A DNA stretch of 64,000 nt from AWTP1-13 sp963832445 (GTDB lineage Bacteria; Pseudomonadota; Alphaproteobacteria; Rhizobiales; Hyphomicrobiaceae). The first letter of the stretch is position 1; each line of letters starts with the position of its first letter. Below are positions 45,504 to 53,568 of this stretch, piece by piece. The position numbers and the translations under genes were made by a program. The stretch lies in NCBI GenBank assembly GCA_963832445.1, contig CAWHUM010000011.1:62001-126000 (forward strand), in the 5' to 3' direction. Under the pieces are notes generated by a model. It did no database searches. It was not told where the DNA came from and saw only the letters and a program-made list of their open reading frames with translations.

Positions 45504-46283
45504 CTAGGGCAGCTCGGCCCTGACCCAGCGATCGAGGAAGTTGCCTAGCCAGGCCTGCACTTTGGGTCCGTACGCGATATGGCCATTGATGTGCGCCTGA
45601 CGCTCACAGGCGCCTTTCAGCTGCATGCGCGTGTTGTTGTGGCCGGTCCAGCGGTGCACCTGCGCGAAGGTGATCTCAGGGTGAAACTGTACGCCGAAGG
45701 CCGCAGGTCCGTACACGAAGGCCTGATTGGGAAAGGCATCGTCGGATGTGGCAAGTAGCCGCGCGCCCGCAGTCAGCTCGCAGCCCTCGCGGTGCCACTG
45801 GTAGACGTGGTCGGGGAAGGCGCCGAGCCGGTTGCCCTCGGGCGTCGTGAGAAGCGGGTAGTAGCCGATCTCCGCTCGTTCCTCAGGATGGAACTCGACC
45901 TTGCCGCCCAGATGGATGGTCAGCATCTGGGCGCCGAGGCAGATGCCGAGGAAGGGGGTCTTCTCCTTCAGCGCCACGCCGACCCAATCGATCTCCTTGC
46001 GAATGAACTCGTCCTTGTCGTTGGCACTCATCGGGCCGCCGAAGATCACGGCGCCGCTGTGGTTGGCGAGCGTTGACGGCAGCGGCTCGCCGAAGCGCGG
46101 CTTGCGGATGTCGAGGTGATAGCCGTTGCGCACGAACCACTGGCCGACGTGACCGGGGTTGGAGTTCTCCTGGTGCAGCACGATCAGGACGGGCTTCTTG
46201 CCCGGGGTGGCGCTTGCGGTGCTCGGCACCTGGCCGACCGCGCGTTCCTCGCCATGGGCATCGGAAGATCGGGCGTCAAGCAT
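45504..46283 (-). CDS. Class-I glutamine amidotransferase
   Basis: 259 residues from ATG 46283. GICLGAQML holds the nucleophile Cys and GVQFHPEIT the catalytic His-x-Glu. PVLIVLHQENSNPGHVGQWF at the start resembles stand-alone GuaA-type amidotransferases (GMP synthase-like, YLR126C type). It would release ammonia from glutamine or act on gamma-glutamyl compounds; no synthetase partner is adjacent. AGGGGTG about 9 nt before the start lies at the edge of the palindromic element 46298-46376, so the leader is formed by that element. Confidence 0.88.
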   Translation of the reverse strand: MLDARSSDAHGEERAVGQVPSTASATPGKKPVLIVLHQENSNPGHVGQWFVRNGYHLDIRKPRFGEPLPSTLANHSGAVIFGGPMSANDKDEFIRKEIDWVGVALKEKTPFLGICLGAQMLTIHLGGKVEFHPEERAEIGYYPLLTTPEGNRLGAFPDHVYQWHREGCELTAGARLLATSDDAFPNQAFVYGPAAFGVQFHPEITFAQVHRWTGHNNTRMQLKGACERQAHINGHIAYGPKVQAWLGNFLDRWVRAELP

Positions 46284-46297
46284 TCGTGCGGTCACCC

Positions 46298-46376
46298 CTA
46301 GTGTGATGATCGAGAAGTCCGCCACATCGCGCTGGGCTAGGATCGGGAGCGGACTTCTCGATCTGAATCACACTAG
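46298..46376. repeat. Palindromic element A with CTAG ends
   Basis: The left arm (46298-46322) starts CTAGTGTGAT then GATCGAGAAGTCCGC; the right arm (46349-46376) is its inverse complement except for a 3-base insertion. The loop is 26 bp. The 79-bp unit is followed 13 bp later by related element B. It lies directly upstream of the amidotransferase start. Size, palindrome and CTAG ends suggest a non-autonomous repeat (MITE or extragenic palindrome). Confidence 0.8.
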
Positions 46377-46389
46377 CATTGTGATTTTG

Positions 46390-46464
46390 CTAGTGTCCGT
46401 CAGATCGCGAAATTCGTACCGCGCTCGCTGCAAACAGAGACGAATTTCGCGACCAGGACACTAG
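46390..46464. repeat. Palindromic element B with CTAG ends
   Basis: The left arm (46390-46417) starts CTAGTGTCC and ends TCGCGAAATTCGT; the right arm (46440-46464) is ACGAATTTCGCGA to GGACACTAG. The arms pair over about 22 bp with a small bulge. B and A share CTAGTGT ends and a TCAGATCG segment in one arm. The terminal CTAG of B supplies the TAG stop codon of the SDR gene 46461-47327. Confidence 0.8.
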
Positions 46465-47327
46465 CGCGGTTTCAGCAACCATCCAACGATGGGACTGAGT
46501 ATTCTATGCGGCATGATGCGCATCGCCAGGGCCAGAAACGGATTGATCAAGCCGGGCACCACAACCCGCAATCCCAGCAGGAAGCCCAGATAGCCTGCGC
46601 GGGCCACGAACCGCGCGGAAGCCGGCACCACGAAGGTCCGATAGAAAGCGTTCTCCGCCCCCATGCGGGCATGGAAGGCGGTGTTGACCGGACCCGGCGC
46701 CAGGGCGCACACGCGCACGCCTTCCCCAGCCGTCTCCGCTGCAATCGCCTCGGTGAGCGAGAGCACGTAGGCCTTGGTGGCGTAATAGGCCGCCTGGTTG
46801 GGCCCGGGCGTGTAGGCGCCGAGCGAGGCCAGGTTGAGAATGCCGCCGCGCCCGCGCACGCGCATGGGCGGGAGGAAGTGGTGCGTCAGCTCAGATAGCG
46901 CGCGCACGTTGACGTCGATCAGCCGCACCACGTCCTCGGGCGGATGGGCATGGAACGGGCCCGAAATGCCGATGCCGGCGCTATTGACCAACACATCACA
47001 GTAGGCGCGGTGCTGGGTCAGCGACGCCTCGATTGCCGCAATCGTGTCGGCGGCCGTGACATCGGCGGGGACGGCGATTGCCCTGACGCCGGCCTCGGCG
47101 GAGATGCGTGCGGCGGCTTCCTGCAACGGCCCCTGGCGCCGCGCCACCAGCATCACGTCGTTGCCGGCAAGCGCAAACCGCCTGGCGAGCTCGTAGCCGA
47201 TGCCATCCGAGCCGCCGGTCACGACCACCATGGGTGTAAGCCCTGCGTGGGCCGCCAGCGCCGCCGGGTCGGGGCGCCACCAGCGCCGGCGCCAGGCCTG
47301 GGCGAGCGCGCTCAGGGGGTTCTGCAT
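46461..47327 (-). CDS. SDR-family oxidoreductase
   Basis: 288 residues from ATG 47327. The cofactor motif is TGGSDGIGYELARRFA, NSAG follows strand 4, and the catalytic Ser is in LNLASLGAYTPGPNQAAYYATKAY with YxxxK (YATKA). A C-terminal hydrophobic, basic tail suits attachment to membrane (GFLLGLRVVVPGLINPFLALAMRIMP). It resembles DltE/very-long-chain 3-ketoacyl reductase-like SDRs; the substrate is unknown. The stop codon is made by palindromic element B. It is divergent from pobA. Confidence 0.88.
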   Translation of the reverse strand: MQNPLSALAQAWRRRWWRPDPAALAAHAGLTPMVVVTGGSDGIGYELARRFALAGNDVMLVARRQGPLQEAAARISAEAGVRAIAVPADVTAADTIAAIEASLTQHRAYCDVLVNSAGIGISGPFHAHPPEDVVRLIDVNVRALSELTHHFLPPMRVRGRGGILNLASLGAYTPGPNQAAYYATKAYVLSLTEAIAAETAGEGVRVCALAPGPVNTAFHARMGAENAFYRTFVVPASARFVARAGYLGFLLGLRVVVPGLINPFLALAMRIMPHRILSPIVGWLLKPR

Positions 47328-47410
47328 GATCGATCCAAGGTTGTGCGCACGGCATGATACTTGGGAACGATTGCCTTGGCATTTAGGCGGCATGCGAGTA
47401 GGGAAGCGGC

Positions 47411-48583
47411 ATGCGCACGCAAGTTGGCATTGTGGGCGGCGGCCCCTCCGGGCTTCTGCTGGCGCGGCTGCTGGGGCTGGCCGACATCGAGGCGATCGTA
47501 TTGGAGCGCCGCACGCCGGAATACCTGCGTGCGCGGGTGCGGGCAGGCCTGCTCGAGCAGGGTACGGTGGACGCCTTGACGGACGCCGGCGTCGGCCAAA
47601 GGCTGGCGCGCGAGCGCCTGATCCATGACGGCGTGGAACTCGCCTTCGACGGCCGGCGCCATCGCATCGATCTGCGCAAGCTGTCGGGCAAGGTCGTCAC
47701 CATCTACGGCCAGGCGGAAGTCCAGAAGGATCTGATGGACGCGCACGCCGCCGTGGGCACGCCCGTGGTGTACGAGGCCGAGGACGTGAGCATCCACGGC
47801 ATCGCCGGCGAGACGCCGCGGCTGCGCTATCACAAGGGTGGCGCCAGTCACGAGATCGAGTGCGACTTCATTGCCGGCTGTGACGGCTTTCATGGCGTGA
47901 GCCGCCAGGCCATCCCGCAGGAAGTGATCCGCATCTACGAGCGGGTGTACCCGTTCGGTTGGCTCGGCATCCTTTCTGACACACCGCCCGTCAACCACGA
48001 GCTGATCTACAACAACCACGAGCGCGGCTTTGCGCTGTGCACCATGCGCTCGCCGACCCGCAGCCGCTACTATCTGCAGGTGCCTGCGGACGAGGACGTC
48101 GAGGACTGGTCCGACGACCGCTTCTGGAGCGAGCTGAAGCGCCGCCTGCCGCCCGACGCAGCTTCGAGCCTCGTGACCGGGCCGCGGCTGGAGATGAGCG
48201 TGGCGCCGCTGCGCTCGTTCGTGGCCGAGCCCATGCGTCACGGCCGCCTGTTCCTCGCCGGCGATGCCGCCCACATCGTGCCCCCAACGGGCGCCAAAGG
48301 CCTGAACCTCGCGGTCTCCGACGTGCGCTTCCTGACGCACGCGCTGGTGGCCTACTACAAATCGGGCCGCACGGATTTGTTGGACGGCTATTCGGACCGG
48401 TGCCTGGCGCGCGTGTGGAAGGCGCAGCGATTCTCCTGGTGGATGACCAATCTGACCCATCGCTTCCCCGAGGCGCTGCCGTTCGAGCGCCGCGCCCAGT
48501 CGGCCGAGCTTGCCTATCTCGTAAGCTCTCGGGCCGCGCAAACCGTGCTGGCGGAGAACTATGTCGGGCTGCCAGTGGATTAA
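47411..48583 (+). CDS. pobA: 4-hydroxybenzoate 3-monooxygenase
   Basis: 390 residues, standard for PobA. The FAD motif is GIVGGGPSGLLLARLL, then VLERRTPEYLRARVRAGLLEQGTV with the conserved Arg residues; DG motif CDGFHGVSR and second FAD motif GRLFLAGDAAHIVPPTGAKGLNLA. Residue patterns around the active site (RSRYYLQVP, PPTGAKGLN) are those of PobA. With NADPH and O2 it makes protocatechuate from 4-hydroxybenzoate. Good ribosome site (GGGAAG). No AraC/IclR-type PobR lies beside it. Confidence 0.95.
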   Translation: MRTQVGIVGGGPSGLLLARLLGLADIEAIVLERRTPEYLRARVRAGLLEQGTVDALTDAGVGQRLARERLIHDGVELAFDGRRHRIDLRKLSGKVVTIYGQAEVQKDLMDAHAAVGTPVVYEAEDVSIHGIAGETPRLRYHKGGASHEIECDFIAGCDGFHGVSRQAIPQEVIRIYERVYPFGWLGILSDTPPVNHELIYNNHERGFALCTMRSPTRSRYYLQVPADEDVEDWSDDRFWSELKRRLPPDAASSLVTGPRLEMSVAPLRSFVAEPMRHGRLFLAGDAAHIVPPTGAKGLNLAVSDVRFLTHALVAYYKSGRTDLLDGYSDRCLARVWKAQRFSWWMTNLTHRFPEALPFERRAQSAELAYLVSSRAAQTVLAENYVGLPVD

Positions 48584-48872
48584 CCCGCTGGCACGGTATT
48601 CGCGGGTGGCCAACGCCCGGCAATTGCGATCTGCCCCGACCCGGCTTCGTCGGCTCCAAAGCATCCGCGGCGCCAGCATTGAGTGCGCGTCTAGCGCGTC
48701 CGGCCGCCTTCCAGCTGCGCTTGACTTGTGGGGGCCCGCGCCGGAACCCTTGTCACCGTCCCGCGGCAACTGCATGCTGCTGTTGTGTGGGTCGATTCCC
48801 TTCGTCGCCCTTGCGTCGTCGATCCTGAGCGCAACTTCAGTCCGCGAACAGCGACCGACCGGGGGCTAACGC

Positions 48873-49754
48873 ATGCAATCTCCCTATCTCATCGAGCACC
48901 GGCACATGGCTGTGAAGCGATGCAAGCACGGCCTGTTCATGTACAACCGCAACGACGCGTTCGTCGGGCGCGGGCTCGACCTCTACGGCGAATGGTGCGA
49001 GTTCGAGATCCAATTGCTGCGGCTGTTCATCAAGCCCGGCGACATCGTTGTCGATGCCGGCGCCAATATCGGCACGCACACGGTGGCGTTTGCCAACATG
49101 GTGGGGCCCGCGGGCGTCGTGCATGCGTTCGAGCCGCAACGCCGCAATTTCCTGATGCTCGCCGGCAACGTCGCCCTCAATGGCTTGGAAAACGTGTTCT
49201 GCCATCAGGCAGCGGTCGGCGACGCGCTGGGCAAAATCCGCCTGCCGCCGCTGCCGGCCTCCGACACCAATTTCAATTTCTCCGCGGTGTCGATCGCGGG
49301 AGGTTCCGACGACGGAGAGAGCGTGCCGCTGGTCACGCTCGATTCCCTCAACCTGCCCTCGTGCCGGGTGATCAAGATCGACACCGAGGGTATGGAGCCG
49401 CAGGTGCTGAACGGCGCACGCTCGCTGATCGAGCGCTACCGGCCGTTCTTGTATCTGGAAAACAACGAACCGGGGGCATCGCAGCGGCTGAGCACACTGT
49501 TGGACGGCTACGGCTATACCGCCTGGTGGTCGATCTTTCCGTATTTCGATGCGCGCAACTTCTATTCCAACCCCGTCAATGTCTGGGAGAGGATCGTCCC
49601 GGCATCCAACCTAATCTGCGCCCCGAGGGAGCAGAACTTGCAAATCTCCAATCACGAGCCTTTCCTGGGGGCGCAGGACGATTGGATGAAGTGCATGCAG
49701 CGGATCAGCGGCCGCGGCCAGCAGGCGGCGAACGGCGTCGATCACGCACGATAG
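48873..49754 (+). CDS. FkbM-family methyltransferase
   Basis: 293 residues. The SAM motif VVDAGANIGTHTVAFA is preceded by FIKPGDI; AFEPQRRNFLML and VKIDTEG-like IKIDTEGMEPQVLNGA are the diagnostic FkbM blocks, and LYLENNEPG closes the core. Members O-methylate sugars or polyketides; no glycan or polyketide cluster is adjacent. The 289 bp upstream, after pobA, hold no gene. Confidence 0.92.
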   Translation: MQSPYLIEHRHMAVKRCKHGLFMYNRNDAFVGRGLDLYGEWCEFEIQLLRLFIKPGDIVVDAGANIGTHTVAFANMVGPAGVVHAFEPQRRNFLMLAGNVALNGLENVFCHQAAVGDALGKIRLPPLPASDTNFNFSAVSIAGGSDDGESVPLVTLDSLNLPSCRVIKIDTEGMEPQVLNGARSLIERYRPFLYLENNEPGASQRLSTLLDGYGYTAWWSIFPYFDARNFYSNPVNVWERIVPASNLICAPREQNLQISNHEPFLGAQDDWMKCMQRISGRGQQAANGVDHAR

Positions 49755-49863
49755 GCAGTCTGCGCTCGATGTAACCGCTGGTTTGCGCTCGCTCGCATCC
49801 TTGCCGGCTGACCTGCCTGCAAGGCGGTGTTGCACCTATTCGCGCGCGTCAGTGCGGTAGGTC

Positions 49864-50070
49864 GTGGACACGACCTTCCAGCCGCTGCGTGATTTTGCCG
49901 ATCCCGAGGCCATGACCCCGGAGCAGCTGAAGCGCCTGGCGATCATTACCCACCATTGCTACGCATCCTACGACGTTGCCACCAACTGTGTGCACCAGCT
50001 GATGCAGCGGGGCGCGATGGCTGCCGATGCCATCGAACGCTATCTGGCAATGGTCAAAGGCAGCGAATAA
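49864..50070 (+). CDS. Small hypothetical protein (68 aa)
   Basis: From GTG 49864: DTTFQPLRDFADPEAMTPEQ leads to LAIITHHCYASYDVATNCVHQL and AIERYLAMVKGSE. It looks like a small soluble helical protein with two Cys; no family recalled. It is 36 bp ahead of the GST gene on the same strand, so it is probably co-transcribed with it. Confidence 0.6.
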   Translation: MDTTFQPLRDFADPEAMTPEQLKRLAIITHHCYASYDVATNCVHQLMQRGAMAADAIERYLAMVKGSE

Positions 50071-50106
50071 GCTGGTGGCGACTGCCAACCGGTGAGGAAG
50101 AACCCC

Positions 50107-50727
50107 ATGCTTACGCTGTATTACGCGCCCGGCGCGTGCTCGATGGCCCCGCATATCGTGATCGAGGAGGCGGGCGAGAAGTACGAACTGAAGCGCGTCG
50201 ATTTCAGCAAAGCCGAGCAGCGCACGGAGGCCTATCTCAAGACGGTGCATCCGCTGGGGCGTGTGCCGGCGCTCGGCGGCATCGATGCCGGCGCCCCGCT
50301 CACCGAGAACACGGCCATCCTGCCCTACCTCGGCAAGCGCTATAAGCTGTGGCCCACGGACCCGATCGCCGAAGCCCGGGCGCTTTCGCTCATCGGCTTC
50401 TTCGCAGCGACGGTGCATCCCGCGCACGCGCACATCTCGCGGCCCGAGCGCTATGCCACCGACAAGGAACACTTCCCGGACATCCAAGCTCAGGGCCGCA
50501 AATCGTTTTACACCTACCTGCAGCAGGTCGACGGCATGCTGGCAGGGCGGCAGTGGCTCTCCGACGCGTACTCGGTGCTCGATCCCTACGCCTTCACGTT
50601 CTACGTGTGGGGCGTGCGCCGCGAGCTGCCGATGGCCGAGCTCAAGAACTATGGCGCCCACAAGGACCGCATGCTCGCGCGCCCCGCCGTGCAGCGGGTG
50701 GTGGAGGACGAGAAGCTCAAGGTGTAG
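50107..50727 (+). CDS. Glutathione S-transferase
   Basis: 206 residues. The N-terminal thioredoxin-like domain LTLYYAPGACSMAPHIVIEEAG has the Ser/Cys of the active-site helix and the glutathione-binding LTENTAILPYL; the C-terminal domain is helical (WLSDAYSVLDPYAFTFYVWG). It is close to the beta-class/GstA pattern. ATG 50107 follows GAGGAAG. The last nine codons (VVEDEKLKV) recur as a relic at 51097-51120. Confidence 0.93.
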   Translation: MLTLYYAPGACSMAPHIVIEEAGEKYELKRVDFSKAEQRTEAYLKTVHPLGRVPALGGIDAGAPLTENTAILPYLGKRYKLWPTDPIAEARALSLIGFFAATVHPAHAHISRPERYATDKEHFPDIQAQGRKSFYTYLQQVDGMLAGRQWLSDAYSVLDPYAFTFYVWGVRRELPMAELKNYGAHKDRMLARPAVQRVVEDEKLKV

Positions 50728-51120
50728 TTTGGGCGGGCCGCAGGGGCGCGAACGCATTTGCCCTCGCATGTAAAAAACCCAGCATCGCCCTGTGGCGCAT
50801 GGCTCTAGCCCCGCCGTGCCATGCACCCGGGGTTATGGAGGGAGGAGCAGGGCGCCCTGCGCCTTGTCGACCCAAGAGTTGCGTTGCACAGGCGCTCCGA
50901 GCGCCCTGCTCTGCCAACATCCGGGCCCCTACATGGCGATCCGTGGGGTCTCACGGCCGGCCCGCAGAGGCTTGCGGACTGCGGCCCCCGGCTCCTGATC
51001 GAGACGGCAGCTCTAGAACTGCCGCCCCGTTTCCGGGGTCAGGCGAACTCTAGCACGGGGCCAGGGGGGCGGGGATAAGGTAGGATCGGGCCAGGAGTGG
51101 AGGACTAGAAGCTCAAGGTG
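50701..51120. repeat. 24-bp direct repeats bounding a structured 372-bp spacer
   Basis: 50701-50724 (the GST 3' end) and 51097-51120 are identical save one base (GTGGAGGAC, then G or T, then AGAAGCTCAAGGTG). The spacer has no gene but several stem-loops: GAGCAGGGCGC (50845) with GCGCCCTGCTC (50901), CGGCAG/CTGCCG at 51005-51024 and CCCCG/CGGGG at 51025-51038. An insertion flanked by a duplicated gene end, or a structured RNA, are both possible. Confidence 0.6.
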
Positions 51121-51885
51121 CAATCATCTGGCCGCGAGGCCCGTCGAGGGGTGGCGGAATTGGCACGAGGCGCCCTCACTGCTCTGTTGCTTTGCGTGCT
51201 CGCCGGCTCGGCGGGCGCCAGCGATGATCGCGCCCCCGAGCGTCATGCCATGGTCGAACTGATCGACGAGATGGCGCTATCCGCCGGCGGTGGCACGGGC
51301 TCCAAAGGCTTGGACCCCAAGGTGCTGGCGGCGATGCGCTCGGTGCCGCGCCACGCGTTCGTGCCTGTCCAGGTGTCGCCTCTGGCCTACGCCAACCATC
51401 CGCTTCCCATCGGCCACGGCCAGACCATCTCGCAGCCCTTCATCGTCGCGCTGATGACGGACCTGCTGCAGCTGAAGCAGAGCGACCGCGTGCTGGAGAT
51501 CGGCACCGGCTCGGGCTATCAGACCGCCGTGCTGGCCGTGCTGGTGCGCGAGGTCTTCTCGATCGAGATCGTGCGGCAGCTGGGCGAGAGCGCGGCGCTC
51601 ACGCTATCGCGCCTCGGCTATGCCAACGTCACGACCCGGATCGGGGATGGCTATCAGGGCTGGGAGGAGCATGCGCCCTACGATGCCATCATGGTCACGG
51701 CTGCGCCCAACCATGTGCCGCCGGCGCTGGTCGCCCAATTGAAGCCGGGCGGGCGGCTGGTCATCCCGGTCGGCGAGCTGTCTCAGGACCTGATGGTGGT
51801 GGTGAAGGCGGAGGACGGCACCACGACCACCACGCGCGTCATTGCCGTGCGGTTCGTGCCCCTCGTGCGCGAGGGGAAGCCGTAA
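51118..51885 (+). CDS. pcm: Exported protein-L-isoaspartate O-methyltransferase
   Basis: 255 residues from GTG 51118; GTG 51151 or TTG 51163 are alternatives. A signal peptide is likely (ALTALLLCVLAGSAGASDD), then the PCMT body: MRSVPRHAFVP, YANHPLPIGHGQTISQPFIVALM, SAM motif VLEIGTGSGYQTAVLA and MVTAAPNHVPPALV. It methylates isoaspartyl residues to start their repair. Most Pcm proteins are cytoplasmic, so the signal peptide points to periplasmic action. The first codon lies in the second copy of the 24-bp direct repeat. Confidence 0.9.
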   Translation: MQSSGREARRGVAELARGALTALLLCVLAGSAGASDDRAPERHAMVELIDEMALSAGGGTGSKGLDPKVLAAMRSVPRHAFVPVQVSPLAYANHPLPIGHGQTISQPFIVALMTDLLQLKQSDRVLEIGTGSGYQTAVLAVLVREVFSIEIVRQLGESAALTLSRLGYANVTTRIGDGYQGWEEHAPYDAIMVTAAPNHVPPALVAQLKPGGRLVIPVGELSQDLMVVVKAEDGTTTTTRVIAVRFVPLVREGKP

Positions 51886-51901
51886 TGCGAGTATGATGAA
51901 A

Positions 51902-51927
51902 AGGGGCCGCCCTTGCGGGCAGCCCCT
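51902..51927 (-). terminator. Hairpin between convergent pcm and slipin genes
   Basis: On the minus strand AGGGGCTGCCC, loop GCAA, GGGCGGCCCCT pairs with one mismatch and is followed by TTTC. It would end the slipin transcript and, on the other strand, is preceded by AAAA, so it may serve pcm too. Confidence 0.65.
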
Positions 51928-51951
51928 CTCCGTCGCCGTCCACCGACCGCC

Positions 51952-53112
51952 TCACGCCGCCGGCTTTGCCGCATCGCCGTCACCGCGCAGGCGGTAGAGG
52001 TTCTGCAGCAGGGCGTCGAAGCCAGCGGCCGCGCCGCCCGTGTGCAGGTCGATGCGGCCGACCTTCTCCACCAGCTTCTCCAGTGCCTCCAGCTCCTTCA
52101 GGCGCAGCAGCAGAGGGTTGTCCTCCATCAGCCGTGCCGTGTTGAGCAGCGAGCGCGTTGCCGCCGTCTCCTCCTGGCGGCGGATCAGGTTGGCCTTCGC
52201 CGTGCGCTCCGCCTCCACGACCTTGTTCAGCAACTCGCGCACGTCGCCCGGCAGGATGACATCCTTGACGCCGATCTCGCCGATCTCCACGCCGAGATCC
52301 GCCGCACGCTTGGTGACGAACTCGCGCACCTCGCGGTCGATGGTGTCGCGCGCCGCCAGGATCTCGTCCAGCGTGCGCGTCGCCACCGCCTCGCGGATGG
52401 CGAACTGCACCAGCCGGTAGACCGTGTTCGACACGTCACCGGCCGCCAGCGCCGCCTTCTCCGGGTCCACCACGCGGGTGAACGCCGTCAAGGTCACGCG
52501 GATGCCGACGCGGTCCTTCGTCAGGATCTCCTGCGCCGTCACCTCGAGCGGGACGGGGCGCGTGTCGACCTTGGCGATCTTCACGGTGCGGCCCACCGCC
52601 CAGAATGCGTGGCGGCCTGCGGCCAGGCGCTCGGTAAGCTTGCCGTCGATGAACAGCAGGCCCGCCTCGTGTGCCTCGACCTGGGCGTGCACCACCATCG
52701 GCGAGCGCGCCGGGTCGAGCTTGTCCAGGTGCCGCTTGGCGACGCGCACCTCGGTCTCGGCATCGATGCGCTCGACTTCTACGCGCGTGAGCGTCTTCCA
52801 GAACGCCCGCGTCGTGTTCGGCAGCACAAGGTGCTTCGGCTCGCCGTCGAGCGAGACGATCGCGACCTCGGTCGGACCCGCCTGCACGATCTCGAAGTGC
52901 TCCGCGGCGATTGCCGGGTGCGTCTTGGCGATCCGCAGCGCCTTCTCCGCCGGAACCTCCGCACGCACGACCTTCACCACCTCCGCCGCCAGGTGGCGGC
53001 CGAAGTCGAGCGCCACGAAGCGGCCCGGCTCGAGCACGCGCACGAGGCGGCCGTCGCGCGTCAGGAACGCACGCTCGTCGTCCTTCACGACAATCTTGAA
53101 CTTGAACAGCAC
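51952..53112 (-). CDS. Slipin (SPFH/stomatin-family) protein
   Basis: 386 residues. The N-terminal half (VVKDDERAFLTRDGRLVRVLEPGRF) is a domain usual in this slipin branch; the SPFH/PHB core is KIAKVDTRPVPLEVTAQEILTKDRVGIRVTLTAFTRV. After it come a coiled-coil helix (DTIDREVREFVTKRAADLGVEIGEIGVKDVILPGDV) and AERTAKANLIRRQEETAATRSLLNTA. There is no clear membrane helix, so membrane association would be peripheral or by the N-terminus. Slipins form ring assemblies on membranes; no NfeD-type protease is adjacent. Confidence 0.92.
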   Translation of the reverse strand: MLFKFKIVVKDDERAFLTRDGRLVRVLEPGRFVALDFGRHLAAEVVKVVRAEVPAEKALRIAKTHPAIAAEHFEIVQAGPTEVAIVSLDGEPKHLVLPNTTRAFWKTLTRVEVERIDAETEVRVAKRHLDKLDPARSPMVVHAQVEAHEAGLLFIDGKLTERLAAGRHAFWAVGRTVKIAKVDTRPVPLEVTAQEILTKDRVGIRVTLTAFTRVVDPEKAALAAGDVSNTVYRLVQFAIREAVATRTLDEILAARDTIDREVREFVTKRAADLGVEIGEIGVKDVILPGDVRELLNKVVEAERTAKANLIRRQEETAATRSLLNTARLMEDNPLLLRLKELEALEKLVEKVGRIDLHTGGAAAGFDALLQNLYRLRGDGDAAKPAA

Positions 53113-53144
53113 GACACGTCTCCAATCTGTTTCTTGTTATCTCC

Positions 53145-53262
53145 CCCTCTCCCCGTTCTTACGGGGAGAGGGCCGGGGTGAGGGGCGGCCGCACGCTCCA
53201 TCGTAGGAGTCTATGTCTGCCCCTCACCCTAACCCTCTCCCCACGGAAGAGTGGGGAGAGGG
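53145..53262. repeat. Dispersed palindromic repeat, copy 2
   Basis: Same build as 8691-8811: CCCTCTCCCC at 53145, GGGGAGAGGG, GGTGAGGGGC, then the inverse GCCCCTCACCC and a closing hairpin ending GGGGAGAGGG at 53262. It lies 32 bp upstream of the slipin start. The rest of the 53113-53548 gap has no gene I can support. Confidence 0.85.
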
Positions 53263-53548
53263 AATCTCAGCAGGTCAGCCGGCCGCATGTCCCACGCCGA
53301 GGCCACGGGCCGGCGCTTGAGCCCGCGGCTCCGCACCGTCCGCGCCCGGCTGCGGCCGTGCCACATCCGAGGATGCAGGCACGCCGGTGCCAGGCCTCGG
53401 GCCCGGGGCCAAAGGCGGTATCCGCGCCGGCGCAGAGCGCCGCGACGTTTGCCTATCCGGCCGCAATCTCGGCCGGAGCCTCGATTGTCAGCAGAATGAG
53501 CTGGGAAGCAGCCGGCTTCCCCATTGCTTGGCTCGCTTATCAGGCGAG

Positions 53549-53567
53549 TGTTCGGTACTAGCGAACA
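53549..53567 (-). terminator. Hairpin directly after the tRNA gene
   Basis: TGTTCG and CGAACA pair around GTACTAG, one base beyond the tRNA 3' end. A second stem CTCGC/GCGAG follows at 53532-53548. There is no T-tract; these may be processing or termination structures for the tRNA transcript. Confidence 0.4.
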
Positions 53568-53568
53568 T

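Noticed and set aside
47312..48775. 487-aa minus-strand open frame
   Set aside because: Antisense to pobA, which has complete FAD motifs.
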